Below are positions 1 through 9,134 of a stretch of DNA of 64,000 nucleotides, piece by piece. The stretch lies in contig VGID01000002.1 in assembly GCA_016868035.1 (NCBI GenBank), forward strand, positions 55,037-119,036, given 5' to 3'. How positions within the stretch are numbered: the first letter of the stretch is position 1; every line of letters starts with the position of its first letter. Below the pieces are notes generated by a model that did no database searches, was not told where the DNA came from, and saw only the letters and a program-made list of their open reading frames with translations. Source of the DNA: Betaproteobacteria bacterium. Its GTDB lineage: Bacteria > Pseudomonadota > Gammaproteobacteria > Burkholderiales > SG8-41. The translations under genes and the position numbers were made by a program.

Positions 1-217
1 ATATTTTCGCGCAGCGTGCGCCGTCGGCCTCCGCGCTCTACAATCGGCGGACCGAGGCGCTACGGGCGGGCCGCCGTCTACCGGCCGGTCCGATGCCCGT
101 GCTGCAGCATCGGTGGAGAGTCGAACGCAGGCATGAGACTCGACCGGGACGGTGAAGGCAGCCGAAAACACCCGTCTGCCGGACCGCAATGCAACCCAGA
201 CCCTGAAGGAGAAAATC

Positions 218-508
218 ATGTCCACATTCATCAGTCTTCTGAGCTTCACCGACCAGGGCATCCGCAACATCAAGGATTCGCCAAAGCGGGCGGAAGCCTT
301 CAAGGAGATGGCCAACAAGCTCGGCGTCAAGGTCAAGGCGATCTACTGGACCCTCGGCCATTACGACCTGGTCATCGTCATGGATGGAAAGGATGAAGCG
401 GTCACATCCGCGTTGCTCAAGGCCGGTTCTCTCGGCAACATACGCAGCGAGACGTTACGCGCATTCTCCGAGGCGGAGATCGGCCCGATCATCGGCAACG
501 CCAGCTAG
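218..508 (+). CDS. GYD-domain protein, 96 aa
   Basis: Small soluble protein of the GYD family, a ferredoxin-like alpha/beta fold of unknown biochemical role. It opens with a beta strand (STFISLLSFT) and carries the family signature around residues 40-60, with the stretch WTLGHYDLVIVMDG close to the GxYD pattern that names the family. Its length matches the usual 95-100 aa. I start at the ATG at 218 because GAAGGAG lies just upstream; the frame is also open further 5' but without a ribosome site. It stands alone, 211 bp before the enolase-family gene on the same strand. No catalytic residues can be assigned. Confidence 0.85.
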   Translation: MSTFISLLSFTDQGIRNIKDSPKRAEAFKEMANKLGVKVKAIYWTLGHYDLVIVMDGKDEAVTSALLKAGSLGNIRSETLRAFSEAEIGPIIGNAS

Positions 509-719
509 CGAATGTAGCATCCGGCGTCGTTATGGGGATTGTGTGCGGATCGCGCCGCCTCCGCGATCCGTGCATCCCTTCCTCGTCGGTCGGTGGCCCG
601 ACCCGTAGCTCCCCATGGCAGGGCGCCCGACGCAGCGACGGAACGCCCATGCACGGCTTGTCGTCAGAGGTAGAATCCAGACTCGGTCGCGGGGCAGAAA
701 CGCGACTAACGGAGACAAG

Positions 720-1883
720 ATGGACGAAACTCTCGCGCACCGCACGGCCGGGCCGCGCGCCCAGAGTGACGCAGCGTCCCTGAGAATCGCGCGCATCGAG
801 GCCATACCCGTCGCGCTGCCCCTCAGGAAACCCGTAGTAATGGCCGGGGAGCGCATCGACCGCGCATATAACCTCCTCGTGAGAGTCGCGTCCGAAAACG
901 GCCTCACGGGCTGGGGCGAGGCGGCTTCCGCCCCGCTCATGACCGGCGACGTGCTGCCGGGCATGGTCGCGGCAGTAAACGATCATCTCGCCCCTCTGGT
1001 GACGGGACAGGATGCGCTACGGCGCGCGGAGCTGGCGCAGCGCTGCGCCCATGCATTGCTCCACAACACCGGGGCAAAGTGCGCGGTCGACATGGCGATC
1101 AACGACCTGGTGGGGCATCACCTGGGCGTCTCTCTTGCCGATCTGTTCGGAGGTAGCCTGCGCGAGACGTTGCAGCCCATGTATCTGCTGGGCAACCCGA
1201 AGGTCGAGGATGATATCGCGGAGGCCAAGGGCAAGCTGGACGAGGGTTGGTCTTTCTTCAAACTCAAGATTGGCATCAAGCACCCCCTCGAAGAAGCGCG
1301 TGCGGCAATCGAGATTCGACGCCATCTCGGCGACGGGGTGGCGCTCTGCGCGGACGCCAACATGGGCATGACGTTCGCCCATGCGCGCCTTTTCGCCGAG
1401 CGTGCACAGGAAGCGAATCTGCTGTTCATGGAGCAACCCTTGCATAGCGATGACGCCGACGGCATGGCGGAGCTTGCCAGGGTGAGCCCCATCCCGCTCA
1501 ATGGGGACGAGTCCATCGGTAGCCTGGCGAGCCTGCTGTCGCTGCATCGCAGCGGCGCGATTCAAGGCGCCAATATCAAGACGATCAAGATGGGGGGAAT
1601 TTCCCCCACCGTGCAGGCAATGTCGGTGTGCGGTGCGCTTGGCCTTCGAATCAACCTGGCGGGCAAGGTCGCCGAATCGAGTATCGCCGCGGCAGCGATT
1701 GTGCAGCTCGGATGCGTAGCGCCCAACCTGGACTGGGGGCTGAATATCACCAATCACTACCTTGCGGAGGACCTTACGGATGCACCGCTTACCATCGAGC
1801 GCGGGACGGTCTCCCGGCCGCGCGAGCCGGGCTTGGGAATAAGGGTCAGCGAATCAAGAGTGAATCGCCTTCGCTTGAAGTAG
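720..1883 (+). CDS. Enolase-superfamily enzyme (mandelate racemase / muconate cycloisomerase type)
   Basis: 387-aa member of the muconate-cycloisomerase branch of the enolase superfamily. These enzymes abstract a proton alpha to a carboxylate and stabilise the enolate on Mg2+. The full catalytic set is visible: the KxK motif at K181/K183, metal ligands D212 (ADAN), E238 (MEQP) and D263 (GDES), and the second base K287. Residues 20-140 form the N-terminal capping domain. The ATG at 720 has GGAG just upstream; a longer reading to 615 lacks one. The gene is followed convergently by a Bug receptor, which fits a carboxylate substrate. Cycloisomerase, racemase and dehydratase members cannot be separated from sequence alone. 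Confidence 0.9.
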   Translation: MDETLAHRTAGPRAQSDAASLRIARIEAIPVALPLRKPVVMAGERIDRAYNLLVRVASENGLTGWGEAASAPLMTGDVLPGMVAAVNDHLAPLVTGQDALRRAELAQRCAHALLHNTGAKCAVDMAINDLVGHHLGVSLADLFGGSLRETLQPMYLLGNPKVEDDIAEAKGKLDEGWSFFKLKIGIKHPLEEARAAIEIRRHLGDGVALCADANMGMTFAHARLFAERAQEANLLFMEQPLHSDDADGMAELARVSPIPLNGDESIGSLASLLSLHRSGAIQGANIKTIKMGGISPTVQAMSVCGALGLRINLAGKVAESSIAAAAIVQLGCVAPNLDWGLNITNHYLAEDLTDAPLTIERGTVSRPREPGLGIRVSESRVNRLRLK

Positions 1884-1902
1884 CGTCGCGGCAACTAAGA
1901 AA

Positions 1903-2874
1903 CTAGTCCGCCTTCACGTTCGCCTGCCGCGCGACCTTCGCCCATTTGACGAGGTCGCGCTGCAGTACTGCCGCGAACTCTTCACTGGTGCTGCCGACCG
2001 GCTCCGCGCCCAGGGCGGCGAATTGATCCTTCATGCCTGGATCGCGGACGGCCTTCACCACTTCGTTCTGTATTCGACGCACGACTTCAGCCGGCGTCCC
2101 GGCCGGACCGAAGATCCCGTACCACGATCCCAGCTCGAACCCCTTCAGGCCTGCTTCGGAAACGGTCGGTATTTCGGGCATCAGCGCGGAACGCTTGACG
2201 GAACCGATGCCGAGCGCGCGAAGTTGCCTGTTCCGGATAAAGGGCGCGGAGGCGGTAATCGAATTCCATGTCATCGTCACGTAGCCGGAGATCGTATCGA
2301 GCGTCGCGGGCGGCAAGCCTTTGTATGGCACGTGTACGCCCTTGATGCCCGCCATCAGGTTGAACAGCTCGAAACCGAGGTGCGAGGAGCTGCCTGTTCC
2401 GGAAGAGGCATAGGTGAGCTGTCCGGGCCGTGCCTTGGCAAACGCGATCAACTCCTTGAGGTTCGCTACGGGCAACGAGGGATGGACGAGCAGGACGAAG
2501 GGCGATTCTCCGACGAGCGAGATGGCAGCGAAATCCTTGAGCGAATCGTACGGCAGCTTGGAGAACACCGCGGGATTCGTCGTGTGGGTGCCGGTCGTAC
2601 CCATCAGCAAGGTATATCCGTCCGGCGCGGAGCGGGCCACGACCTCGGATCCGATGATGCCGGATGCGCCGGCGCGATTGTCCACCACGAACGTCTGGCC
2701 CATGTTCTCGCCAAGCTTGCGGCCTATGAGACGGGCGAATATGTCGGCCCCGCCGCCCGCCGGAAACGGAACGATGAACCGGATGGGTTTTGCCGGATAA
2801 GACTGTGCCCATGCCGCCCCATGCAGGGAAACAGCCGCGAAAAAAGCCGCGATGGCAACGAGTCTCAGGCGCAC
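1903..2874 (-). CDS. Bug-family (TctC-like) periplasmic substrate-binding protein
   Basis: 323-aa tripartite tricarboxylate transporter receptor. A Sec signal peptide ends near AWA-QSYPAKP at residues 20-25. The Bug hallmarks follow: IRFIVPFPAGGGADIFAR, the VVDNRAGASG loop, HVPYKGLPP near residue 180, and PTVSEAGLKGFE in the C-terminal lobe. Such proteins bind small carboxylates in the periplasm. No TctA or TctB membrane partner is nearby, which is common for Bug genes. It converges on the enolase-family gene (19 bp between stops). The ligand cannot be predicted from sequence. Confidence 0.93.
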   Translation of the reverse strand: MRLRLVAIAAFFAAVSLHGAAWAQSYPAKPIRFIVPFPAGGGADIFARLIGRKLGENMGQTFVVDNRAGASGIIGSEVVARSAPDGYTLLMGTTGTHTTNPAVFSKLPYDSLKDFAAISLVGESPFVLLVHPSLPVANLKELIAFAKARPGQLTYASSGTGSSSHLGFELFNLMAGIKGVHVPYKGLPPATLDTISGYVTMTWNSITASAPFIRNRQLRALGIGSVKRSALMPEIPTVSEAGLKGFELGSWYGIFGPAGTPAEVVRRIQNEVVKAVRDPGMKDQFAALGAEPVGSTSEEFAAVLQRDLVKWAKVARQANVKAD

Positions 2875-3009
2875 AGTAACCCTCCTTCTTGATCCGATTA
2901 CGATCGCTCAACGCATGCGAAACTGCTGCGCTACCGAACCGGAAATCTATTTATGACGTAACTATTGTTCTCCGCCGCAAGGCACGCGTGCAGGGCGGAA
3001 ACAGCGCGC

Positions 3010-3897
3010 TCATGATCCACTGCGCCGGGCGATCGCTTCGGCTATGGCTGCATTATCCCATGGCCCTTCGCCCTGCCGCATGCAGTCCTCAAGCAGCTCC
3101 GCGTACACGGTCGCGAAAGGAAGTTCCTGGCGCGCCGCGCGAGCCTGCTCGAGCATGAGCCGGAAATCCTTGAGACTCTGATCAACACGGCTCTGCGGCT
3201 CCCGATATTCCCTGCGCGCCATGAGCGGGCCCTTGATGTCCATCGCCTGGGAATATGCCGCCGATCCGCGCGCCACCTCCAGGAATGCCGATCGGTCGAG
3301 TCCGAGCCGTTCCGCAAAAACGAGCCCTTCGGCAACCGCGGCACGGTTGAGGCCGAGGATCAGATTCACGGCGAGCTTCGCGCGCGAGCCGCTTCCCACG
3401 CTGCCCAGATAGTAGCGGCGCGGGCAAATGGCATCGAGCACCTGCGCGGTCCGCTCCATCAACGTGCGGTCGCCGCCGACGAGCCCTACGCCCTCGCCTG
3501 CGGCCACTTGCCGGCTCGTTCCGGAGATCGGAACTTCGAGGAGCAGGGTGCCACGGGGGCCCACGCGGGCGGCAAGCGCGGCGAGGCGGTCCGGATCGCA
3601 GGTGCTCGTGCAGATCAGGACGCGAGTACCCTGCGTATCCGCGAGCGCCTCGAGCACGCCGCCCGCGCCTTCGACCACCTGCTCGACCTGGTCGGTCGTG
3701 AAGACCGCGAGCACCATCGTGTCGCAAGCCCGGGCGACTTCCGCGATCGACGCGGCCGGCTGCGCGCCGACGACCGCGACGGCGGCAACTTTCTCCGAAT
3801 CGACGTCGTACGCAAGCACGTCGAAACGTGCCTGCGCGAGACGCCGCGCACACGCCGTCCCCATCAACCCGCAGCCGATAACCCCGACTCGTCCCAT
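3010..3897 (-). CDS. NAD(P)-dependent 3-hydroxyisobutyrate-dehydrogenase-family oxidoreductase
   Basis: 295-aa beta-hydroxyacid dehydrogenase. The N-terminal Rossmann fold has GxGxMG (VGVIGCGLMG, residues 4-13), the acidic residue closing strand 2 is D31, and the SGT substrate loop sits at 125-127 (EVPISGT). The catalytic lysine is K174 in the family motif GSGSRAKLAVNL. These enzymes oxidise 3-hydroxyacids or reduce semialdehydes. I chose the ATG at 3897 because it starts exactly at the Rossmann fold; an upstream start at 3924 adds nine unconserved residues. It is on the same strand as the Bug gene downstream (135 bp gap). The exact substrate is unknown. Confidence 0.88.
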   Translation of the reverse strand: MGRVGVIGCGLMGTACARRLAQARFDVLAYDVDSEKVAAVAVVGAQPAASIAEVARACDTMVLAVFTTDQVEQVVEGAGGVLEALADTQGTRVLICTSTCDPDRLAALAARVGPRGTLLLEVPISGTSRQVAAGEGVGLVGGDRTLMERTAQVLDAICPRRYYLGSVGSGSRAKLAVNLILGLNRAAVAEGLVFAERLGLDRSAFLEVARGSAAYSQAMDIKGPLMARREYREPQSRVDQSLKDFRLMLEQARAARQELPFATVYAELLEDCMRQGEGPWDNAAIAEAIARRSGS

Positions 3898-4101
3898 TGC
3901 TGCCCAATCGCTGACCGGAGGCAAATCGAATACAAGCTTTTAACAGCTTCGTGGAATGCTTCAGCAGGATTTTTCAGTATATCCATTCAAGGCAGCGCAG
4001 GCTACGCTACCGGCTGCCAGGAACCTACGTCGGGGCCGAAGAGTGATCGAGTCTGGTTGAGCCGGGCCTTTGCTCCCTTACGACGCCGGCGCCACGCGCG
4101 G

Positions 4102-5325
4102 TCAACTCCGCTGCGCCTCGAGCGGGCGCAGGAGCGGCATCAGGTAAATGAGTCCCAGCACCGGGCCGATCGCGAGCGGCACGAACAGGTACGCGGGAGG
4201 CACGATCGCCGCAAGCTCATTGAGCAACTGGATACTGACGATGGAAATCGCGAAGCCGATGCAGTTCGCGATGGTGAGCGCCGATCCGACGAGCGCCTTC
4301 GGGGCATTCTGCGCATTCAGGGTGGAGAACTGCGGCGAGTCCCCGACCACGACGATCCCCCAGAACACGAGGAACGCGAGAAAGACAGGCGTGGGCGCGA
4401 AGAACAGGAGCGGCGAGATCGCGCAGCACACGCCCGAGGAGAGCAGCTGCGCGAACGCAACCGGCGCGCTACCGGTTCGCAACGAGACCAATCCGCCCCC
4501 GGCGCAGCCGAAGAAGCCCGCGGCGATGACGCAGAACGCCCAGAACGGAATGTTCAGGGCATCCCCCGCGCCCTGGGCGAGATGCGCGGCAAGCACCACC
4601 GGGACGAACGCCCAGAAGGCGTAGAGCTCCCACATGTGGCCGAAATAGCCGAACGCAGAGGCGCGAAACAGCCGTGAGCGGAAGATCACGGCCAGCGCGG
4701 CGGGATCGAATTTCGTGCCTTTCGTCAGGTGCGGGCCGTCGGGCACGAGCAGCAGCATCGAAACGCCTCCCAACACGGCGATGCCGGAGACCGACATCGT
4801 GACCCCCTCCCACGGGAAGGTCTGCCCCATGCCTTTCAGCAGATGCGGGAACGCGGTGCCCAGCACCAGTGCGCCCGCCAGGAAGCCGATCGCATTGCCG
4901 AGGTCGCGCTGGTACCAGCCCGACGCGATCTTCATTCCGACCGGGTAGACGCCCGCAAGAAAAAATCCGGTCAGGAAACGGAACGCCAGCAGCGAGCCGA
5001 AGCCGTCCGGAAGCAGGTAGATGCCGAGGTTCGCGAGCGCGCCGAGCAACGAGCACGCGAAGAAAACCTTGCGCGGCGAGAACCGGTCGGAGATCGCGAA
5101 GAACGCGAAGGTCAGCGTCCCCGTGATGAACCCGAGCTGGACGGCGGAGGTGACGTAGCCCAGCGCGTCATCCGCGAGCCCCCACTGCTGCTGCAGGTCC
5201 CCGAGCACCGCGTTGCCGGCGAACCACAGCGAGGTGCCGGCGAACTGCGAAAAGATGATGACGAAGAGGATCCAGGGCGGGCGCGCTGCCGCGCCCGCCG
5301 GATGGCTAGCTGGTGGATCGGCCAT
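4102..5325 (-). CDS. MFS transporter
   Basis: 407-aa inner-membrane major facilitator with about twelve hydrophobic segments, starting at FVIIFSQFAGTSLWFAGNAV. The loop after helix 2 carries the MFS motif A equivalent (SDRFSPRKVF), and a long cytoplasmic loop follows helix 6 (DGPHLTKGTKF). The start at 5325 is the second of two adjacent ATGs and has the better spacing from AAGGGGAG. The downstream neighbour on the same strand is the dehydrogenase ending at 3010, but 204 bp separate them. It diverges from the small membrane protein at 5483. Substrate not predictable. Confidence 0.88.
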   Translation of the reverse strand: MADPPASHPAGAAARPPWILFVIIFSQFAGTSLWFAGNAVLGDLQQQWGLADDALGYVTSAVQLGFITGTLTFAFFAISDRFSPRKVFFACSLLGALANLGIYLLPDGFGSLLAFRFLTGFFLAGVYPVGMKIASGWYQRDLGNAIGFLAGALVLGTAFPHLLKGMGQTFPWEGVTMSVSGIAVLGGVSMLLLVPDGPHLTKGTKFDPAALAVIFRSRLFRASAFGYFGHMWELYAFWAFVPVVLAAHLAQGAGDALNIPFWAFCVIAAGFFGCAGGGLVSLRTGSAPVAFAQLLSSGVCCAISPLLFFAPTPVFLAFLVFWGIVVVGDSPQFSTLNAQNAPKALVGSALTIANCIGFAISIVSIQLLNELAAIVPPAYLFVPLAIGPVLGLIYLMPLLRPLEAQRS

Positions 5326-5482
5326 CATTCTCCCCTTCGACGAACTCGCTCCCCGGCTGCAAAAGACCCCTCGAAGACCCGAGTATACCAATCGGAGAAC
5401 CACCGCCCGGGAACAGCGGGCGTCTTTACGAGGCGTGGAAGGCAGGCGAAACTACTCGCCGGTTGCCGCCGAGGAGCGAACG

Positions 5483-5830
5483 GTGAAGGAAACGAAATAT
5501 CTATACACGCTGCAGAACGATCCCCTGCTCACGTACTACGCGAACGCCGGACACAACCCTCCCAAGCTCGGGAACTGGTGCGGCGGCGCGGCTGCGGTGG
5601 CCGCACTGGGCGGCGGCGTCGGGCTCGCGGGAGACACCAACCTGCTCATCGCCTACGTGGTGACCTTCACCCTCGTCGTGTACGTCTACGTCCACAAGCT
5701 GCAGCAGGAATGGGTACGCGGCGAGTACGCCGCGCGCATCGCGCAGAAGGAGTATCTTGTCAACCTCGAGCGCTGGATCCACGAGGTCGAGCAGCGAGGA
5801 GTCGAGCTGCCCGATCGGCCAGCGCAGTGA
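5483..5830 (+). CDS. Small membrane protein of unknown function, 115 aa
   Basis: I do not recognise a family. A GTG start at 5483 has GAGGAG six bases upstream. Residues 33-50 (GGAAAVAALGGGVGLA) and 55-70 (LLIAYVVTFTLVVYVYV) are two hydrophobic segments separated by a short polar turn. A charged, probably helical C-terminal tail follows (HKLQQEWVRGEYAARIAQKEYLVN and on, split by acidic and basic residues). A diverged, frameshifted copy lies at about 40900-41219, with the C-terminal tail most conserved. It diverges from the MFS gene. The conservation of the tail between copies supports real past coding. Confidence 0.7.
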   Translation: MKETKYLYTLQNDPLLTYYANAGHNPPKLGNWCGGAAAVAALGGGVGLAGDTNLLIAYVVTFTLVVYVYVHKLQQEWVRGEYAARIAQKEYLVNLERWIHEVEQRGVELPDRPAQ

Positions 5831-5949
5831 GAATACGTTACAGGATGGGGCAAGTCCATGTGAAGAAAATGTGAACCCGGCTCCATTTCCAACGTTAGCG
5901 ACGCGTATCGTGTCGCCGGATTTCGCACTCGGGTCATGGTGCGCGGCGT

Positions 5950-6375
5950 CTTCGGTGATCCGCAAGCACGAGTGGTTACGCTCGTGCGGCGCTCAAAAAA
6001 ACTCTCTGTGGGGCCTGCGGCCGAGCGCATTGCGCTTGGTACGACCGCACGGTGCGCCGTGCGCGCGATCTGCCGTGCGGGGACTCGCGGGTGTATGTCG
6101 AGTTCGAGGTCAGGCGCGTCGATTGCCGGGTCTGTGGTACGGTGAAACGCGAGCGCCTGGGGTTTCTCGCCGACAACCCGTTCTATACCAAGCGCTTCGC
6201 CCACTACGTGGGCCAGCGCTGCCGCAGTTCCAGCATCCGGGACGTGGCCAAGGAACTGCGGCTGGACTGGCACACGGTCAAGGAATTGGACAAAGAATAC
6301 ATGCGCGCTCAACTGGCGCGAGCGCCCAAGCCGGCTCCGGCAGTGATTGGCATTGACGAACTCTCGGTGAGAAAG
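5950..6375 (+). mobile_element. Truncated, frameshifted ISL3-family transposase remnant
   Basis: The reading frame from about 6003 to 6370 gives the N-terminal third of an ISL3-type transposase: a zinc-binding CxxC pair (CGACGRAHC), then VDCRVCG, the helix-turn-helix DVAKELRLDWHTVKELDK, and the first catalytic-domain motif VIGIDELSVRK. After that the protein stops matching and runs into an unrelated frame before the Bug gene at 6413. The extreme N-terminus (RVVTLVRRSKKL) is in another frame and joins at a run of seven A (5995-6001), a -1 shift. No second end or intact inverted repeats were seen. This is a dead fragment. Confidence 0.8.
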
Positions 6376-6412
6376 GTTCTAGTCTGTTCCAACCGCGCAC
6401 GCCCCCGGGCGC

Positions 6413-7378
6413 TCACTCCGCCTTGGCGCCGGATTCCTTCACCGCCTTGCCGAATCGCGCGATCTCGGAGCGGATCCGCGCACCGAATTCCTCCGGCGTT
6501 CCACCGAGCGGATCCACGCCCATCTCGACCAGGCGCTTGCTGATCTCGGGCGAGCGCACGATGCGGGTCACGTCGGAGGCGATCTTGTTGACGATCGGCT
6601 TCGGCGTCTTGGCCGGCGCAACGATGCCGGTCCAGTTGCCCATCACGAACTCCTTGTAGCCCTGCTCGGTGAGCGTGGGCACGTCGGGAATGAACGGATG
6701 GCGCTGCTCCGTCAGGGAGCCGATCACGCGCAGCTTGCCCCCCTTCGTGTGCGGGAGCAGCTCCGGAATCGCGTTGACCATGATGTGCGCGTGCCCCGAG
6801 ATGAGCTCGGGGACCGCGGGGCCCGCGCCCTTGTACGGCACGTGCGTCGCGTCGATCCTGGTCGCGACCTTGAACATCTCCATGGAAAGGTGGCTGATGA
6901 CTCCGATGCCGCCGGAAGCGTAGATGAGGCGGTTCTTCTTCGCCCAGTCGATGAGCTCCGCGACGTTCCTGGGAGGGATGCCGCCGTGCACGACCATGAT
7001 GAGGGGCGAGTTGCCGAGCACGACGACCGGTGTCAGATCGCGCTCCAGGCTGTAGTCGAGCTTGGAGTAGAGCGTCTGCGAAATGGTGTGCGCGGTGCTG
7101 ATGTTCATGAACGTGTAGCCATCGGCGGTCGCCCTCGACACCAGGCCCGCCGCCAGATTCCCGCCCGCGCCCGGCCGGTTGTCCACGACCACCGGCTGGC
7201 CCCACGACTCGTTGAGCTTCTGGCCCACGATGCGCGCCATGATGTCGTTGATCCCGCCCGGCGGGAACGCCACGACGTAACGAACGGGACGGGTCGGGTA
7301 TTCGGCCGCGCTCAACGCGCCCGCGAGCAGGCTGCCCACCAACGCTCCCGCGATCCCCCAAACTTTGACGATCATCAT
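6413..7378 (-). CDS. Bug-family (TctC-like) periplasmic substrate-binding protein
   Basis: 321-aa receptor with a clear signal peptide (GALVGSLLAGALSA, cleavage near residue 25). Motifs present are VRYVVAFPPGGINDIMAR, VVVDNRPGAGGNLAA, THVPYKGAGPAV and VPTLTEQGYKEF. GGAGGGG lies just before two tandem ATGs (7378 and 7375). It follows the HyuB gene on the same strand after 127 bp, so it may belong to the HyuA-HyuB unit and deliver a carboxylate or hydantoin-like ligand; this is inferred from position only. The ISL3 fragment abuts its 3' end. Confidence 0.93.
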   Translation of the reverse strand: MMIVKVWGIAGALVGSLLAGALSAAEYPTRPVRYVVAFPPGGINDIMARIVGQKLNESWGQPVVVDNRPGAGGNLAAGLVSRATADGYTFMNISTAHTISQTLYSKLDYSLERDLTPVVVLGNSPLIMVVHGGIPPRNVAELIDWAKKNRLIYASGGIGVISHLSMEMFKVATRIDATHVPYKGAGPAVPELISGHAHIMVNAIPELLPHTKGGKLRVIGSLTEQRHPFIPDVPTLTEQGYKEFVMGNWTGIVAPAKTPKPIVNKIASDVTRIVRSPEISKRLVEMGVDPLGGTPEEFGARIRSEIARFGKAVKESGAKAE

Positions 7379-7505
7379 TGCCCCTCCTCCATGACGGTAG
7401 TCTTAGGTTTGCGTCTTGCCCGGTGATTGTCGCTCAACCGGCCAAGCGTCACAACGTACGCGGCCTACGCCGCCGTGGACCCGCGCGCGCGGCGCGGCAC
7501 CGGTT

Positions 7506-9134
7506 CTACACGCGTCCCTCGCTCAGGTCGCGTTCCTGCGCCTCTCGATCGCGCTCCTCGGGCGGCCCGTAACCGCCGCCTGCGGGCGTCATGATGCGCA
7601 GCACCGAGCCGCGCGGCAGCCGGACGTCGGCCGCGGCCGACTGCAGCCTGCGCTCCCCGGGCATGCCGGGGTTCAGCACGAACGCGCCCGTTGCGCCATC
7701 CTTGCCGCCCGCCATGCCTTTCGCCGCAACGTGCTGGCGCTCGGAAGACAGGCTCACAACGATGTCGTCCGCCAGCACGCGGTAGTCACGGATCACCCCC
7801 GCTCCGCCGCGGTACCGGCCCGCCCCGCCCGAGCCTTCCCGTAGCGCATAGCGCTCGATGCGAAAGGGATACACGTGCTCGAGCGCTTCCACCGGAAGGT
7901 TGGACGAGCCGGAGGCGTGCACGCGCACGCCGTCCACGCCGTCGCGGCCCGCGCGCGCGCCGTAGCCGCCCGCAAGGGTCTCATAGTTGACGAAGTACGA
8001 ACCCGTGCGCGGATCGGTACCCGACAGCACGTAGAGATGATGCGGCCCGCACCCCGCGAGCGCCTTGTCGGGCATCGCCTGCGAGAGCGCCTGCGCGATC
8101 ACGTCGCCCAGCACGCTCGCCGATATCGAGCGGCAGCCGATCGCCGCCGGCGGCACCGGCCCCACCACGCTGCCCGGCGGTGCGCTCACGTGCAGCGTGC
8201 GATAGTAGCCCGCGTTGGCCGGCACCTCCGGGTCGAGCAGCGTCTTCGCCACCGTGTAGATCGTCGCGAGCAGCGCGCGGTACGGGATGTTGCGCGCGGA
8301 GAGCAGCTGCGGATCGGAGCCCGTGAAATCGAAATCGAGGCGGCCGGTTCCCACCGTGAGCCTGAGGCCGATCCGCGCGACGCTTCCCTCGGTGTTGCCG
8401 TCGAGAAAATCCTCGGCCTCGAAGGTGCCCCTCGGCAGCCGCCCGATCGCCGCGCGGAACCGCCTCTCCGTGAAGTCGAGATAGGCGGCGATGTTCGCTT
8501 CGGTCTCCTTCACGCCGTAGCGGCGGAAGAGCTGGAGCACGCCGCGCGTGCCCACGGTATTCGCCGCGAACTGCGCCTGCAGGTCTCCGCTTCTTTCCTC
8601 GGGCGTGCGCGAGTTGAGCAGCAGCACTTCGCTCACGTCGCGGTTGAGCTTGCCCCGGAGCAGGATGCGCACCGGCGGGATGCGGATGCCTTCCTGGTAG
8701 ATCGACTGGCACACCGCCGCCTCCGACCCCGGAACCATGCCGCCGACGTCCGCATGGTGCGCGATGTTCGCGACGTAGGCGACGATTCTGCGGCCCATGA
8801 ACACCGGCGCGATCACGTTGATGTCGGGTAGATGGGTGCCGCCGCCGTTGTAGGGGTCGTTGGCGATGAACATGTCGCCCGGACGGATTTCGGACTCCGG
8901 ATAGCGCTTGAGGATCTCGTCCACCGCGCCGACCATCGAGCCCAGATGGATCGGCACGCGCTGGGCGAGCGCGATCACCTGCCCGGCGCGGTCGAAGATC
9001 GCGGTCGAGCAGTCCGCGCGCTCCTTGATGTTCGGGGAGAAAGCGGTGCGCATCAGGGTTGCGCCCATCTCCTCGGCGGTCGCGAGCAGGAAACGCGCGA
9101 CGACCTCGGCCTTGACCGGATCCACGCGCCTCAT
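7506..9134 (-). CDS. Hydantoinase B / oxoprolinase family protein
   Basis: 542-aa HyuB-type subunit. Family members are ATP-dependent hydantoin or oxoproline hydrolases, or acetone/acetophenone-carboxylase subunits, acting with a HyuA partner in the cytoplasm. Typical blocks are SPNIKERADCSTAIFD near residue 35, ANDPYNGGGTHLPD near 90, HHADVGGMVPGS near 125 and the glycine-rich C-terminus TPAGGGYG. The ATG at 9134 overlaps the TGA of hyuA (ATGA at 9131-9134), so translation is coupled. The length is typical of the family. The substrate is undetermined. Confidence 0.92.
   Translation of the reverse strand: MRRVDPVKAEVVARFLLATAEEMGATLMRTAFSPNIKERADCSTAIFDRAGQVIALAQRVPIHLGSMVGAVDEILKRYPESEIRPGDMFIANDPYNGGGTHLPDINVIAPVFMGRRIVAYVANIAHHADVGGMVPGSEAAVCQSIYQEGIRIPPVRILLRGKLNRDVSEVLLLNSRTPEERSGDLQAQFAANTVGTRGVLQLFRRYGVKETEANIAAYLDFTERRFRAAIGRLPRGTFEAEDFLDGNTEGSVARIGLRLTVGTGRLDFDFTGSDPQLLSARNIPYRALLATIYTVAKTLLDPEVPANAGYYRTLHVSAPPGSVVGPVPPAAIGCRSISASVLGDVIAQALSQAMPDKALAGCGPHHLYVLSGTDPRTGSYFVNYETLAGGYGARAGRDGVDGVRVHASGSSNLPVEALEHVYPFRIERYALREGSGGAGRYRGGAGVIRDYRVLADDIVVSLSSERQHVAAKGMAGGKDGATGAFVLNPGMPGERRLQSAAADVRLPRGSVLRIMTPAGGGYGPPEERDREAQERDLSEGRV

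Noticed and set aside
3508..4677. 389-codon plus-strand frame
   Set aside because: Antisense to the dehydrogenase and MFS genes; charged low-complexity composition without motifs.
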